Positions 8,635-18,280 of a stretch of DNA of 64,000 bases are shown here, in pieces; within the stretch, counting starts at the first letter, position 1; each line of letters opens with the position of its first letter. The DNA comes from Pseudomonas sp. GGS8. GTDB lineage: Bacteria; Pseudomonadota; Gammaproteobacteria; Pseudomonadales; Pseudomonadaceae. The stretch is taken from assembly GCF_024168645.1 (NCBI RefSeq), contig NZ_JALJWF010000001.1, forward strand, positions 2,843,001 to 2,907,000, given 5' to 3'. The notes under the pieces were generated by a model, which saw only the letters and a program-made list of their open reading frames with translations, was not told where the DNA came from and did no database searches. Both the position numbers and the translations under genes were made by a program.

Positions 8635-9981
8635 TCAATCCAAACCCAATTTCTTCAGCCTGTAACGCATCGACCGAAACGACAGATTCAAGCGCTGAGC
8701 CGCTGCCGTGCGGTTCCAGCGGGTTTCTTCCAGGGCCTGGAGGATGAGTTTGCGTTCGACGTTTTCCAGATAGGCTTCCAGGTTGTCGATTTGCGTCAAG
8801 TCCGGCACGCCGCTGTCCGGGTTGCAGTTGCCTTCGGCCAGACGCAGATCGCTGGTTTCAATCTGTTTGTTTTCACACAAGGTGTGGGCTCGCTCAAGCA
8901 TGTTCTCCAATTCCCGCACATTTCCTGGAAAACGATAGTTTTTCAGCGCTTCCAGGGCTTGCGGGTGGAGTTTTGCGGCGGGTTGGCCAGTGGCGGCCGC
9001 CAGTCGCTTGAGCATATTGTTGGCCAGAAGCTCAATGTCGTCGCGGCGTTCGCGCAAGGGCGGCACTCGCAGCTCGATCACGTTCAGGCGGTAGTACAAG
9101 TCCTGACGAAAGCGTTCGGCGGCGACTTCGGCATTGAGGTCTTTGTGGGTGGCGCAGAGGATGCGTACATCAACCACGGTTTCTTGCTGGCCACCGATGC
9201 TGCGAACGGCTTTCTCCTGTATCGCTCGCAGCAGTTTGACTTGCATCGCCAGCGGCAGGTCAGCCACTTCGTCGAGAAACAAAGTGCCGCCATGGGCGGC
9301 CTGGAACAACCCGGGTTTGTCTTCGATGGCGCCGCTGAAACTGCCTTTGCGATGGCCGAAAAACTCGCTTTCCATCAATTCCGACGGGATTGCCCCACAG
9401 TTCACCGGGACGAACGGTCGGTTGGAGCGCGGGCCTTGGTCATGGATCAGTCGAGCGACCAGTTCCTTGCCGCTGCCGGACTCGCCGCTGATGTATACCG
9501 GGGCCTGGCTGCGGGCCAGTTTGTCGATTTGTTTGCGCAGGCTGCGCATTGGCAGTGAGTCGCCCAGCAGCCGACGGTCGATGGCGCAGTTCGTGCCGCC
9601 TGGCGCTGGCAAACTCAGGGCGCTGATGACCAGTTCGCGCAGGCGGGTGAGGTCGACCGGTTTGGTCAGGAAGTCGAAAGCGCCGGCCTTGAGGGCATTA
9701 ATAGCGGTCTCCAGGCTGCCGTAGGCGGTGATCATCGCCACTGGCACTTGCGCATAGCGTTGCTGGATGTGTTGTACCAGCGCCAGACCGGTGCCGTCAG
9801 GCAGGCGCATGTCGGTCAGGCACAGGTCGAACGTATCCCGTGCCAGTAGCGCCTGCGCTTCTGCGAGGTTGCGTGCGCTGAAGGTGTCGAGTTTCATCCG
9901 TCCCAGGGTGATTTCCAGGAGTTCGCGGATATCCGGCTCGTCGTCGACGATCAGGATTTTTTGCCGTGGGCTCGTGTTCAA
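8635..9981 (-). CDS. pilR: sigma-54-dependent response regulator PilR
   Basis: NtrC-family activator of pilin transcription, 448 residues if translation begins at the TTG at 9981. That TTG overlaps the pilS stop (TTGA), follows GGACGGA, and gives a start just before KILIVDDEPDIRELLEITL, matching PilR length. Domains in order: receiver with phospho-acceptor Asp in DLCLTDMRLPDG (about residue 55); AAA+ core with GESGSGKE Walker A and [12 protein letters not shown] Walker B; a C-terminal Fis-type helix-turn-helix (NRTAAAQRLNLSFRSMRYRLKKLG). The sigma-54 contact loop reads GSFSGA, whereas most NtrC-type proteins have Thr at the fourth position. No ATG lies close to the domain start; the ATG at 10071 would add a tail overlapping pilS. 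Confidence 0.93.
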   Translation of the reverse strand: MNTSPRQKILIVDDEPDIRELLEITLGRMKLDTFSARNLAEAQALLARDTFDLCLTDMRLPDGTGLALVQHIQQRYAQVPVAMITAYGSLETAINALKAGAFDFLTKPVDLTRLRELVISALSLPAPGGTNCAIDRRLLGDSLPMRSLRKQIDKLARSQAPVYISGESGSGKELVARLIHDQGPRSNRPFVPVNCGAIPSELMESEFFGHRKGSFSGAIEDKPGLFQAAHGGTLFLDEVADLPLAMQVKLLRAIQEKAVRSIGGQQETVVDVRILCATHKDLNAEVAAERFRQDLYYRLNVIELRVPPLRERRDDIELLANNMLKRLAAATGQPAAKLHPQALEALKNYRFPGNVRELENMLERAHTLCENKQIETSDLRLAEGNCNPDSGVPDLTQIDNLEAYLENVERKLILQALEETRWNRTAAAQRLNLSFRSMRYRLKKLGLD

Positions 9982-11588
9982 CTTTGTTTCCGTCCGTGAG
10001 CAAAGGTGATGCGAAAGCAGCCGCCGCCTTGGCGTGGTTTGAAGTCTAGGCGGGCTTGATTGCTTTCGCACAGCTCACGGGACAGATAAAGCCCCAGGCC
10101 AGTACCCTGGCTGCTGGTGGTGAAGAACGGTTCGAACAAGTGCGTGCGCTGGTCCGACTCGACGCCGGGGCCATCATCGAGGACTTCCAGGGTCGGCAAC
10201 TGGCTGTCCGGGTCGACAAACAACTCAAGCCAGGCCTGCGTCTGATCATGTTTCAGGGCGCTATGGCGCCAGGCGTTGCGCAACAGGTTATCGAGAATCT
10301 GGGTCAGCTGATTCGGATCCATCAGGGTTTTGAAGTCTCCCAAGCCGATGCGCAGGTGAATCTGCTGACGTTCGTTCGACCCCTCGCGGGTTTCGGCGAC
10401 GAAATGCTCCAGCCACGGCTTCAAATCCAGCCGTTGCGGCACGGTTTGCTGACGACGGGACAATTGCAGGACGTTTTCGATTACCCGATTCATGCGCTGA
10501 GAGTGGTCTTGAATAATCTGCGTCAGACGCCGGTCCGCACCGTTCAGTTCCTCGGATTCCTGCAGTAACTGCGCGGCATGACTAATGGCGCCCAGTGGAT
10601 TGCGGATCTCATGGGCAATCCCGGCGGTCAGGCGACCGAGGGCGGCAAGTTTCAGTTGTTGGGCCTGTTGGGCGATTTGGGCAAGGTCTTCGAGAAAAAC
10701 CAGCGTCTGGTGGTGCGGGCTTTGGTCCAGGGCAATGAAGCTTGGTTGCAGCTCGAGGCCGTTGTTGGTGATCTTCAGGCTTTGCGGGCGCAGTGTTGGA
10801 TTGTTGAGCCATAGTTGGAGTCGATCGACCAACGGTATCGAGTAATCGTCGATCAACTGGCCGTCCAGTTTTTCCTGCCCCAGCAAGGTCAAGGCGCTGT
10901 GATTGGCCAGCTGCACCCGCCGCTGGTCGTCGAGCACCAGAATGCCCGTGCGCATGCGTTGCAGGATCAAGGCGTTGAGCGCTTCCAGACTGAGTACTTC
11001 ACTGGCTCGCTGTTCGGCCAGGGTTTCGCTGACCTCCAGTCGTCGGGTCAAGCCCTGCACCAGCAGTGCCGCGGCAAAACACAGGGCGCCAAGGGTGCCG
11101 ATTTGCAGGTAATCACTGGGGCTGACGGGGTGGTTGAAGCTCAGGATGAAGCTCAAACCCACGATGCCAAGGGCTCCGACCGCTGCGATCAGCAGACCGA
11201 TACGCCCGCGCAGCAAAGTATTGCTGATGGCCACTGAGACGATCAGCAAATTGCCGATGGCGCTGGCCATGCCGCCTGCGGCGTAGAACAGGCCGCACAG
11301 CAGCAGGACATCGACCAGCGCCAGGCTGAACAGCTGTGCGGGGCGCCGGGTGTTCCCCAGAAAGACCACTAGCAGGATATTCAGCACCAGGTACAACCAA
11401 CTGCCGTTGCGCAGCAGGTCGTCATTGGCGAACTTCAGCAACTGGTTGTCCATGTTGCTGGAGATCAACAGCACCAGGGTGATGCCGACGCTTAAGCGGT
11501 AGAGATGATAGAGGCGCAGCAGTCGCTGGGCCTGTTTGTTGCCGGGACTGGGCGTCTCAGCGATCACTGGAGCCCGGGCCTTGCTCAA
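9978..11588 (-). CDS. pilS: sensor histidine kinase PilS
   Basis: Membrane sensor kinase of 536 residues, partner of PilR in controlling the major pilin gene. The N-terminal RLLRLYHLYRLSVGITLVLL begins a block of about six transmembrane helices (residues 30-185). A PAS-like region follows (LNALILQRMRTGILVLDDQRRVQLAN), then the HisKA box LTAGIAHEIRNPLGAISHAAQLL (phospho-His within HEIRNP), then the HATPase with N box LDNLLRNAWRHS and G boxes LDDGPGVES and GTGLGLYLSREL. It overlaps pilR by 4 bp and its start overlaps the upstream 77-residue gene by 32 bp. Confidence 0.94.
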   Translation of the reverse strand: MSKARAPVIAETPSPGNKQAQRLLRLYHLYRLSVGITLVLLISSNMDNQLLKFANDDLLRNGSWLYLVLNILLVVFLGNTRRPAQLFSLALVDVLLLCGLFYAAGGMASAIGNLLIVSVAISNTLLRGRIGLLIAAVGALGIVGLSFILSFNHPVSPSDYLQIGTLGALCFAAALLVQGLTRRLEVSETLAEQRASEVLSLEALNALILQRMRTGILVLDDQRRVQLANHSALTLLGQEKLDGQLIDDYSIPLVDRLQLWLNNPTLRPQSLKITNNGLELQPSFIALDQSPHHQTLVFLEDLAQIAQQAQQLKLAALGRLTAGIAHEIRNPLGAISHAAQLLQESEELNGADRRLTQIIQDHSQRMNRVIENVLQLSRRQQTVPQRLDLKPWLEHFVAETREGSNERQQIHLRIGLGDFKTLMDPNQLTQILDNLLRNAWRHSALKHDQTQAWLELFVDPDSQLPTLEVLDDGPGVESDQRTHLFEPFFTTSSQGTGLGLYLSRELCESNQARLDFKPRQGGGCFRITFAHGRKQS

Positions 11589-11790
11589 GGTGAGCCTGGC
11601 TGCAATACCACTGTTGTTCGAGTTTCAGCGCGCGGTCGCGGGGCAGGTGTACGCCGCAATGGGCACAGCGAACCATGGGCGGAGCATCTTGCTCGCGCGG
11701 CATATTGGCGACCGACGTCGGCCCCTTGAACTTGCGCCAGAACCATACGGCAGCGGCAATCAGGGCGATCCAGAACAATAGACGAAGCAT
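11557..11790 (-). CDS. PP0621-family small zinc-ribbon-like membrane protein
   Basis: Small conserved Pseudomonas protein of 77 residues, function unknown. One N-terminal membrane helix (LRLLFWIALIAAAVWFWRKF) is followed by a short cytoplasmic part with a possible metal site: CAHC at residues 43-46 and YCSQAH near residue 63. Its stop lies 32 bp inside the pilS start, so the two are probably co-expressed, which matches its usual place just upstream of pilS. A role in PilS function is inference from neighbourhood only. Confidence 0.75.
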   Translation of the reverse strand: MLRLLFWIALIAAAVWFWRKFKGPTSVANMPREQDAPPMVRCAHCGVHLPRDRALKLEQQWYCSQAHLEQGPGSSDR

Positions 11791-11879
11791 GGTGAGCTGC
11801 TTTTTGATTAATGAATTGGCAGTTTAGCCAAGGACGGGTCAAGCGCACAGCGCAATACGCTCACCCTAAAGTCCGGCAA

Positions 11880-11908
11880 TAAAAAAGGCGCCTCGAAAGG
11901 CGCCTTCC
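11880..11908 (-). terminator. Rho-independent terminator of bamD
   Basis: Stem AAGGCGCC with loop TTTCGA and a run of T on the minus strand, 20 nt downstream of the bamD stop. The A-run and T-run on the two sides make it potentially bidirectional. Confidence 0.85.
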
Positions 11909-11926
11909 CGGTACAACATCCCAGCG

Positions 11927-12943
11927 TCAGTCGAACAGGCCGAAGGTCATGTGACTGAACCAGGAACGGTCGGTGTTGCTGGACTCGGATTCCGGTGCTT
12001 CGATCACATCGCCGTTTTCATCTTTAGGCTTGAGCTCGTTCGGAATCGCGTCCTTGGCATCCTGGAATTGCTTCTGCACGTCCTGGTTGGCGCGGGTTTC
12101 GCCCGGTGGCAGCGGCGGACGGGATTCGATCAGGCCCAGGGTGGCCTTGCTCAACCACGAACGGTTGTCGGCTTCGGCTACCGACGGCACGAACTGACCG
12201 TCCACCAGGCTCGGGTGGTTCGGGTAGTTGAGTTTCAGGGTTTCGAGGCTGGTCGCGGCCAGTTCGTCCAGATGCAGACGCTGGTAGGCTTCGGTCATCA
12301 CCGCCAGGCCGTCACCGACCGATGGGGTTTCCTGGAAGTTTTCCACTACATAACGGCCACGGTTGGCGGCGGCAACGTAGGCCTGACGGGTCAGGTAATA
12401 GTCGGCAACGTGGATTTCGTAGGCCGCCAGCAGGTTGCGCAGGTAAATCATGCGCTGCTTGGCGTCCGGCGCGTAGCGGCTGTTCGGGTAGCGGCTGGTC
12501 AGTTGGGCGAACTCGTTATAGGAGTCGCGGGCGGCACCCGGGTCACGCTTGGTCATGTCCAGCGGCAGGAAGCGCGCCAGCAGGCCGACGTCCTGGTCAA
12601 AAGAGGTCAGACCCTTGAGGTAGTAGGCGTAATCGACGTTCGGGTGCTGAGGGTGCAGACGAATGAATCGCTCGGCGGCGGATTTCGCAGCCTCAGGCTC
12701 GGAGTTCTTGTAGTTGGCGTAGATGAGCTCGAGTTGAGCCTGATCGGCATAGCGACCGAACGGATAACGCGACTCCAGGGCCTTCAGCTTGGCTGTGGCG
12801 CTGGTGTAGCTATTGTTGTCCAGATCGTGCTGAGCCTGCTGGTACAGCTCGACTTCGCTCAGGTTTTCGTCTACGACTTCCTTCGATGAGCAAGCAGCGG
12901 TCAATGCGAGGATGGCGATCAGCAGCAGGTGTTTCACTTGCAT
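11927..12943 (-). CDS. bamD: outer membrane assembly lipoprotein BamD
   Basis: Essential lipoprotein of the BAM complex that inserts outer-membrane proteins. The ATG at 12943 gives [22 protein letters not shown], a type II signal peptide with lipobox LTAAC. The 338-residue protein has the TPR layout of BamD/Com[48 protein letters not shown] is the first pair and [21 protein letters not shown] lies in the third. The longer frame from 13096 runs through the promoter region shared with rluD. The C-terminal extension (residues about 270-338) is Pro/Glu rich and polar, typical of pseudomonad BamD. Confidence 0.95.
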   Translation of the reverse strand: MQVKHLLLIAILALTAACSSKEVVDENLSEVELYQQAQHDLDNNSYTSATAKLKALESRYPFGRYADQAQLELIYANYKNSEPEAAKSAAERFIRLHPQHPNVDYAYYLKGLTSFDQDVGLLARFLPLDMTKRDPGAARDSYNEFAQLTSRYPNSRYAPDAKQRMIYLRNLLAAYEIHVADYYLTRQAYVAAANRGRYVVENFQETPSVGDGLAVMTEAYQRLHLDELAATSLETLKLNYPNHPSLVDGQFVPSVAEADNRSWLSKATLGLIESRPPLPPGETRANQDVQKQFQDAKDAIPNELKPKDENGDVIEAPESESSNTDRSWFSHMTFGLFD

Positions 12944-13094
12944 GGCGGCTTGCGTCCCTATGACGGCCGCTGTCTTGGGCGGGGCCGTCCTGTTATGATG
13001 AGTGCCCCGTTGAAAAGCCTCGGGGCAAAAGACGCCGTATTTAACCACAAGCGCGCAGCCGAAACCAAAGGCTGTGCCGACGCCTAGTCTGAGC

Positions 13095-14057
13095 ATGTCC
13101 GATAAAATTGAACTTCGCGCAGAGGTGCCGTCCGAATTGGGCGGCCAACGCCTCGATCAAGTCGCCGCACAATTATTCGCTGAGCACTCGCGCTCGCGCC
13201 TTTCCGCCTGGATCAAAGACGGCCGCCTGACTGTGGATGGGGCGGTTATCCGCCCGCGAGACATCGTCCACGGTGGCGCCATTCTTGAGCTGACTGCCGA
13301 GCAGGAAGCTCAGGGCGAATGGATCGCTCAAGACATCGAGCTGGACATCGTCTATGAAGACGACGACATCCTGGTGATCAACAAGCCTGCGGGCCTGGTG
13401 GTGCATCCGGCCGCCGGTCACGCCGACGGCACCTTGCTCAATGCCTTGCTGCACCATGTGCCGGACATCATCAATGTGCCCCGCGCCGGTATCGTGCATC
13501 GCCTGGACAAGGACACCACCGGTCTGATGGTGGTGGCCAAGACCATTCAGGCGCAGACACAGCTGGTCACGCAATTGCAGAGCCGCAGTGTCAGCCGGAT
13601 CTACGAGTGCATCGTGATTGGTGTGGTGACAGCCGGTGGCAAGATCAACGCACCGATCGGTCGTCACGGCCAGCAACGCCAGCGCATGGCGGTGATGGAA
13701 GGTGGCAAGCAAGCCGTCAGCCACTACCGCGTGCTCGAGCGTTTCCGCTCCCACACTCACGTGCGGGTGAAGCTGGAAACCGGTCGTACGCACCAGATTC
13801 GTGTGCACATGGCGCACATCAACTACCCGTTGGTCGGAGATCCTGCCTACGGTGGTCGTTTCCGTATTCCGCCGGCCGCCAGCGTGACCATGGTCGAATC
13901 CCTGAAGAATTTCCCGCGTCAGGCGTTGCATGCGCGGTTCCTGGAGCTGGATCATCCGACCACCGGTAAACGCATGAGCTGGGAATCGCCACTGCCGGAT
14001 GACTTCGTCTGGTTGTTGTCGCTGCTCAAGCAAGACCGCGAGGCGTTCATCGGATGA
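13095..14057 (+). CDS. rluD: 23S rRNA pseudouridine synthase RluD
   Basis: Makes pseudouridines 1911, 1915 and 1917 in helix 69 of 23S rRNA. The ATG at 13095 gives a 320-residue protein with an N-terminal S4 RNA-binding domain ([33 protein letters not shown]) and the RluA-family catalytic core [18 protein letters not shown], where the Asp after RL is catalytic. [14 protein letters not shown] is the third family motif. It is divergent from bamD with about 150 bp between, the standard arrangement, and its stop overlaps the pgeF start by 4 bp. Confidence 0.96.
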   Translation: MSDKIELRAEVPSELGGQRLDQVAAQLFAEHSRSRLSAWIKDGRLTVDGAVIRPRDIVHGGAILELTAEQEAQGEWIAQDIELDIVYEDDDILVINKPAGLVVHPAAGHADGTLLNALLHHVPDIINVPRAGIVHRLDKDTTGLMVVAKTIQAQTQLVTQLQSRSVSRIYECIVIGVVTAGGKINAPIGRHGQQRQRMAVMEGGKQAVSHYRVLERFRSHTHVRVKLETGRTHQIRVHMAHINYPLVGDPAYGGRFRIPPAASVTMVESLKNFPRQALHARFLELDHPTTGKRMSWESPLPDDFVWLLSLLKQDREAFIG

Positions 14058-14776
14058 CCTGGCTGACGCCTGACTGGCCTGCACCGGCCAGCGTCAAAGC
14101 CTGCGTCACCACCCGTGCGGGCGGCGTCAGTCTGGCGCCGTTCGACAGCTTCAACCTGGGCGATCATGTCGACGACAGCCCTGAAGCCGTCGCCGAAAAC
14201 CGCCGTCGCCTCACCGATCACTTCTTGATTCAACCGGCCTGGTTGCAACAGGTTCACGGCATTGCCGTGGCCGATGCCGACCCAAGCCAGGTTGCCACCG
14301 CTGACGCCAGTTGGACGGCAACGCCCGGTATCGCCTGCACGGTGATGACCGCCGATTGCCTGCCGGCGCTGTTCTGCGATCGTGCCGGCACCCGCGTTGC
14401 CGCTGCCCATGCCGGTTGGCGTGGATTGGCGGCGGGCGTGCTGGAAGCGACCCACGACAGTCTGGCCGTGCCGCCTGAAGACGTATTGGTCTGGCTTGGT
14501 CCGGCTATTGGTCCGCAAGCCTTCGAAGTCGGCCCCGAAGTGCGCGAAGCCTTCATCCAGCAACTGCCTGAAACCGCTAACGCCTTTGTGCTGAGCCACA
14601 ACGCTGGCAAATTCATGGCTGACATCTATGAACTGGCGCGTTTGCGTCTGGCCGCTCGCGGTGTCACGGCTGTTTATGGTGGTGGCTACTGCACAGTGAC
14701 CGATCCACGTTTCTTTTCTTACCGCCGCAGCCCTCGCACCGGCCGGTTTGCCTCCCTGGTCTGGCTCGACCGTTAG
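14054..14776 (+). CDS. pgeF: peptidoglycan editing factor PgeF (laccase-domain protein)
   Basis: A 240-residue DUF152/YfiH protein. The family binds metal through conserved His and Cys residues and has been linked to removing wrongly incorporated serine from UDP-MurNAc precursors in E. coli, as well as to oxidase and nucleosidase activities. Visible motifs are WLQQVHG (metal His), TADCLPALFCD (metal Cys) and VAAAHAGWRG (metal His), all intact. It is translationally coupled to rluD through an ATGA overlap, as in most gammaproteobacteria. Confidence 0.9.
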   Translation: MTWLTPDWPAPASVKACVTTRAGGVSLAPFDSFNLGDHVDDSPEAVAENRRRLTDHFLIQPAWLQQVHGIAVADADPSQVATADASWTATPGIACTVMTADCLPALFCDRAGTRVAAAHAGWRGLAAGVLEATHDSLAVPPEDVLVWLGPAIGPQAFEVGPEVREAFIQQLPETANAFVLSHNAGKFMADIYELARLRLAARGVTAVYGGGYCTVTDPRFFSYRRSPRTGRFASLVWLDR

Positions 14777-14819
14777 ACTCGAACGCTAGACTTCTCTGAT
14801 CTGCATCAACTCCACGACG

Positions 14820-14847
14820 CTTGAATCTCCCAGAATCGACCACATCT
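14820..14847 (+). promoter_or_regulatory. sigma-32 heat-shock promoter of clpB
   Basis: CTTGAAT at 14820-14826, a 13-nt spacer, then CCACATCT at 14840-14847. This fits the RpoH consensus CTTGAAA-N(11-16)-CCCCATNT closely and lies about 70 nt before the clpB start. Confidence 0.8.
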
Positions 14848-14918
14848 ATAGCGGTATCTGGCAGGTTTCTTTATTCAGGATGTTTATAGGTCCGGCCTGC
14901 TCAAAAGGAAGGTGACCC

Positions 14919-17483
14919 ATGCGTATAGACCGTTTAACCAGCAAGTTGCAGTTAGCCTTGTCCGACGCCCAATCCCTGGCCGTCGGTCTCGATCATCCGG
15001 CCATCGAACCGGCGCATCTGATGCAGGCCATGCTTGAACAACAGGGTGGTTCGATCAAACCCCTGTTGATGCAGGTGGGGTTCGACGTTACCAGCTTGCG
15101 TAAAGAGCTGACCAAAGCCCTTGATCAGCTGCCGAAAATCCAGAACCCGACCGGCGACGTCAACATGTCGCAGGATCTGGCGCGCCTGCTCAACCAGGCC
15201 GATCGCCTGGCCCAGCAGAAGGGCGACCAATTCATCTCCAGCGAATTGGTGCTGCTCGCCGCGATGGATGAGAACAGCAAGTTGGGAAAACTGCTGCTCG
15301 GCCAGGGCGTGAGCAAGAAAGCCCTGGAAAACGCGATCAATAACCTGCGCGGCGGTGAGGCGGTCAATGACGCCAACCAGGAAGAGTCACGCCAGGCGCT
15401 GGATAAATACACCATCGACCTGACCAAGCGCGCCGAAGAAGGCAAGCTCGATCCGGTGATCGGCCGTGACGACGAAATTCGCCGCACGATTCAGGTCCTG
15501 CAGCGCCGCACCAAGAATAACCCGGTGTTGATCGGCGAGCCGGGCGTGGGTAAAACCGCCATCGCCGAAGGCTTGGCCCAGCGCATCATCAACGGTGAAG
15601 TGCCGGATGGCCTGAGAGGCAAGCGCCTGTTGTCCCTGGACATGGGGGCGCTGATAGCCGGTGCCAAGTACCGCGGCGAATTCGAAGAGCGCCTCAAGTC
15701 CCTACTCAACGAACTGTCGAAGCAGGAAGGGCAGATCATTCTGTTCATCGACGAATTGCACACCATGGTCGGCGCGGGCAAGGGCGAAGGCTCGATGGAC
15801 GCCGGCAACATGCTCAAACCGGCATTGGCTCGCGGTGAACTGCATTGCGTCGGCGCGACCACGCTCAACGAGTACCGCCAATATATAGAGAAGGACGCGG
15901 CCCTCGAACGGCGCTTCCAGAAAGTTTTGGTGGACGAGCCGAGCGAAGAAGACACCATCGCCATCCTGCGTGGCCTTAAAGAGCGTTACGAGGTTCACCA
16001 CAAGGTGGCGATCACCGATGGTGCAATCATTGCCGCGGCCAAGCTCAGTCATCGCTACATCACTGACCGCCAGCTGCCGGACAAGGCCATCGACCTGATC
16101 GACGAAGCCGCCAGCCGCATCCGCATGGAAATCGACTCCAAACCGGAAGTGCTGGACCGTCTGGAGCGTCGTCTGATTCAGCTGAAGGTGGAATCCCAGG
16201 CGCTGAAGAAAGAAAGCGACGACGCGGCGAAGAAACGTCTGGAAAAACTGCAGGAAGAAATCGCCCGTCACGAGCGCGAGTATTCGGACCTCGAAGAAAT
16301 CTGGAATTCGGAAAAAGCCGAAGTCCAGGGTTCGGCGCAGATCCAGCAGAAAATCGAACAGTCCCGTCAGGAACTGGAAGCCGCGCGCCGTAAAGGTGAT
16401 TTGAACCGCATGGCCGAGCTGCAATATGGGGTGATCCCGGACCTGGAGCGCAGCCTGCAAATGGTCGATCAGCATGGCAAAAGCGAAAACCAGTTGCTGC
16501 GCAGCAAGGTGACTGAGGAAGAGATCGCTGAAGTGGTGTCGAAGTGGACCGGCATCCCCGTGGCGAAAATGCTCGAGGGCGAGCGCGAAAAACTGATGAA
16601 GATGGAAAGCCTGTTGCACCAACGTGTGATTGGTCAGGACGAAGCAGTGATCGCCGTCTCCAACGCGGTGCGGCGCTCCCGTGCCGGGTTGTCCGATCCG
16701 AATCGTCCGAGCGGCTCGTTCATGTTCCTCGGCCCGACCGGTGTCGGGAAAACCGAGTTGTGCAAGGCACTGGCCGAGTTCCTCTTTGATACTGAAGAGG
16801 CGATGGTGCGGATCGACATGTCCGAGTTCATGGAGAAGCATTCCGTGGCTCGCCTGATCGGCGCGCCACCAGGCTATGTAGGGTATGAAGAGGGCGGTTA
16901 CCTGACCGAGGCAGTGCGTCGCAAGCCTTATTCGGTGATCCTCTTGGACGAGGTCGAGAAGGCCCATCCGGACGTGTTCAACATCTTGCTGCAAGTGCTC
17001 GAAGATGGCCGTTTGACCGACAGCCATGGTCGCACGGTGGATTTCAAAAATACCGTGATCGTCATGACTTCCAACCTGGGGTCGGTGCAGATCCAGGAAT
17101 TGGTCGGTGATCGTGAGGCGCAACGTGCAGCGGTGATGGATGCGATTTCCACGCACTTCCGGCCGGAGTTCATCAACCGGGTCGACGAAGTGGTGATCTT
17201 CGAGCCGCTGGCTCGGGATCAGATCGCGGGCATTACCGAGATTCAGTTGGGTCGCCTGCGTAGCCGCCTGACCGAGCGCGAGCTGAAGCTTGAGCTGAGC
17301 CCGGAAGCGATGGATAAACTGATCGCCGTCGGATACGACCCGGTCTATGGCGCACGGCCGCTCAAACGAGCGATCCAGCGTTGGATCGAGAACCCGCTGG
17401 CACAGCTGATTCTATCGGGTCGTTTCATGCCCGGAGAGACCGCCAAAGGTGTGGTGGAGAATGACGAAATCGTCTTCGTCTGA
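14919..17483 (+). CDS. clpB: ATP-dependent protein disaggregase ClpB
   Basis: Hexameric AAA+ disaggregase of 854 residues that works with DnaK to rescue aggregated proteins. The N-terminal double Clp repeat (residues 1-145) is followed by NBD1 with Walker [10 protein letters not shown] near residue 206 and [14 protein letters not shown]alker B. A coiled-coil M domain covers about 400-525 (charged [26 protein letters not shown] heptads). NBD2 has Walker [10 protein letters not shown] near residue 605 and the [21 protein letters not shown] block. GAGGTGACCC-like RBS AAGGAAGGTG precedes the ATG. Single gene behind a sigma-32 promoter and before a strong terminator. Confidence 0.98.
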   Translation: MRIDRLTSKLQLALSDAQSLAVGLDHPAIEPAHLMQAMLEQQGGSIKPLLMQVGFDVTSLRKELTKALDQLPKIQNPTGDVNMSQDLARLLNQADRLAQQKGDQFISSELVLLAAMDENSKLGKLLLGQGVSKKALENAINNLRGGEAVNDANQEESRQALDKYTIDLTKRAEEGKLDPVIGRDDEIRRTIQVLQRRTKNNPVLIGEPGVGKTAIAEGLAQRIINGEVPDGLRGKRLLSLDMGALIAGAKYRGEFEERLKSLLNELSKQEGQIILFIDELHTMVGAGKGEGSMDAGNMLKPALARGELHCVGATTLNEYRQYIEKDAALERRFQKVLVDEPSEEDTIAILRGLKERYEVHHKVAITDGAIIAAAKLSHRYITDRQLPDKAIDLIDEAASRIRMEIDSKPEVLDRLERRLIQLKVESQALKKESDDAAKKRLEKLQEEIARHEREYSDLEEIWNSEKAEVQGSAQIQQKIEQSRQELEAARRKGDLNRMAELQYGVIPDLERSLQMVDQHGKSENQLLRSKVTEEEIAEVVSKWTGIPVAKMLEGEREKLMKMESLLHQRVIGQDEAVIAVSNAVRRSRAGLSDPNRPSGSFMFLGPTGVGKTELCKALAEFLFDTEEAMVRIDMSEFMEKHSVARLIGAPPGYVGYEEGGYLTEAVRRKPYSVILLDEVEKAHPDVFNILLQVLEDGRLTDSHGRTVDFKNTVIVMTSNLGSVQIQELVGDREAQRAAVMDAISTHFRPEFINRVDEVVIFEPLARDQIAGITEIQLGRLRSRLTERELKLELSPEAMDKLIAVGYDPVYGARPLKRAIQRWIENPLAQLILSGRFMPGETAKGVVENDEIVFV

Positions 17484-17505
17484 TCCACGGCGGCAGCAAA
17501 TTGAA

Positions 17506-17535
17506 AGAGGCCTCGCATTGCGAGGCCTTTTTTTC
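17506..17535 (+). terminator. clpB terminator
   Basis: Perfect stem AGGCCTCGC / GCGAGGCCT with a 3-nt loop and seven T residues, 25 nt after the clpB stop. Confidence 0.92.
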
Positions 17536-17668
17536 GATAGGCTGTTGAACTGAAAGGAAAATGCTTGTAAAGTGCGCCCCGCAGTAAGTCACCTCGAAAG
17601 GGTTTCTGCTCCCCAAGCAGGAATCTGAAATAAGTTGCAAATCATTAACTTGAAAGCAATTTAGGGGG

Positions 17669-17696
17669 TTGACAGAGGTGCTTAAGATTGTAGAAT
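17669..17696 (+). promoter_or_regulatory. sigma-70 promoter of the tRNA cluster
   Basis: TTGACA at 17669-17674, 16-nt spacer, TAGAAT at 17691-17696, followed by a GC-rich discriminator AGCGCGCCTC as expected for stable-RNA promoters under stringent control. The 17484-17800 gap otherwise holds only the clpB terminator and the tRNA leader. Confidence 0.8.
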
Positions 17697-17800
17697 AGCG
17701 CGCCTCAGACACACGAACGCAGCGATGCGAACGGGTCGAAGAGGTGAAGCAAGCTTCACAGTTGTAAATTGAAATACCAGTTGTAATTGAAATGTGTAGT

Positions 17801-17876
17801 TCCGTGATAGCTCAGTCGGTAGAGCAAATGACTGTTAATCATTGGGTCCCAGGTTCGAGTCCTGGTCACGGAGCCA
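17801..17876 (+). tRNA. tRNA-Asn (GTT)
   Basis: Full cloverleaf of 76 nt with acceptor TCCGTGA/TCACGGA, anticodon GTT in loop CTGTTAA, TTCGAGT T-loop and encoded CCA. First gene of the cluster. Confidence 0.97.
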
Positions 17877-17885
17877 ATTTCAAAC

Positions 17886-17962
17886 CGGGGTATAGCGCAG
17901 TCCGGTAGCGCGCCTGCTTTGGGAGCAGGATGTCAGGAGTTCGAATCCCCTTACCCCGACCA
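17886..17962 (+). tRNA. tRNA-Pro (TGG)
   Basis: 77-nt tRNA with acceptor CGGGGTA/TACCCCG, anticodon TGG within loop TTTGGGA and encoded CCA. Identical to the copy at 18139-18215. Confidence 0.97.
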
Positions 17963-17967
17963 TTTTT

Positions 17968-18043
17968 GGGTCGTTAGCTCAGTTGGTAGAGCAGTTGGCT
18001 TTTAACCAATTGGTCGTAGGTTCGAATCCCACACGACCCACCA
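17968..18043 (+). tRNA. tRNA-Lys (TTT)
   Basis: 76-nt tRNA with acceptor GGGTCGT/ACGACCC, anticodon TTT in loop CTTTTAA and encoded CCA, 5 nt after tRNA-Pro. Confidence 0.97.
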
Positions 18044-18105
18044 TTTTTGAAACCAGTTAACGCTGGAATCGAATCTTAAGATCAGACGCCAAAAGCTCTG
18101 TTCGC

Positions 18106-18136
18106 AGAAGGCGCCTTTCAAAGGTGCCTTTTTTTT
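18106..18136 (+). terminator. terminator inside the tRNA cluster
   Basis: Stem AAGGCGCCTT / AAGGTGCCTT (one G-T pair) with loop TCA and eight T. It lies after tRNA-Lys and ends only 2 nt before the second tRNA-Pro. Confidence 0.85.
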
Positions 18137-18138
18137 AC

Positions 18139-18215
18139 CGGGGTATAGCGCAGTCCGGTAGCGCGCCTGCTTTGGGAGCAGGATGTCAGGAGTTCGAATC
18201 CCCTTACCCCGACCA
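18139..18215 (+). tRNA. tRNA-Pro (TGG), second copy
   Basis: Identical over 77 nt to the copy at 17886-17962. Its 5' end follows a terminator by 2 nt and no promoter-like hexamers are seen in 18044-18105, so it may depend on read-through and processing. Confidence 0.95.
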
Positions 18216-18220
18216 TATTA

Positions 18221-18259
18221 AAAATCCTCGTATCGAAAGATACGGGGATTTTTTTTTTT
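18221..18259 (+). terminator. terminator after second tRNA-Pro
   Basis: Stem AATCCTCGTATC / GATACGGGGATT with GAAA tetraloop and eleven T. Confidence 0.92.
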
Positions 18260-18280
18260 GCCTGCGAAAAAACAGATCGC

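Noticed and set aside
15702..17156. A 484-codon minus-strand frame inside clpB
   Set aside because: Composition is typical of an antisense frame and ClpB is unmistakable on the other strand.
17801..18215. tRNA cluster as an integration site for a genomic island
   Set aside because: No integrase, direct repeat of a tRNA 3' end, or foreign composition is seen on either side; flanks are core genes.
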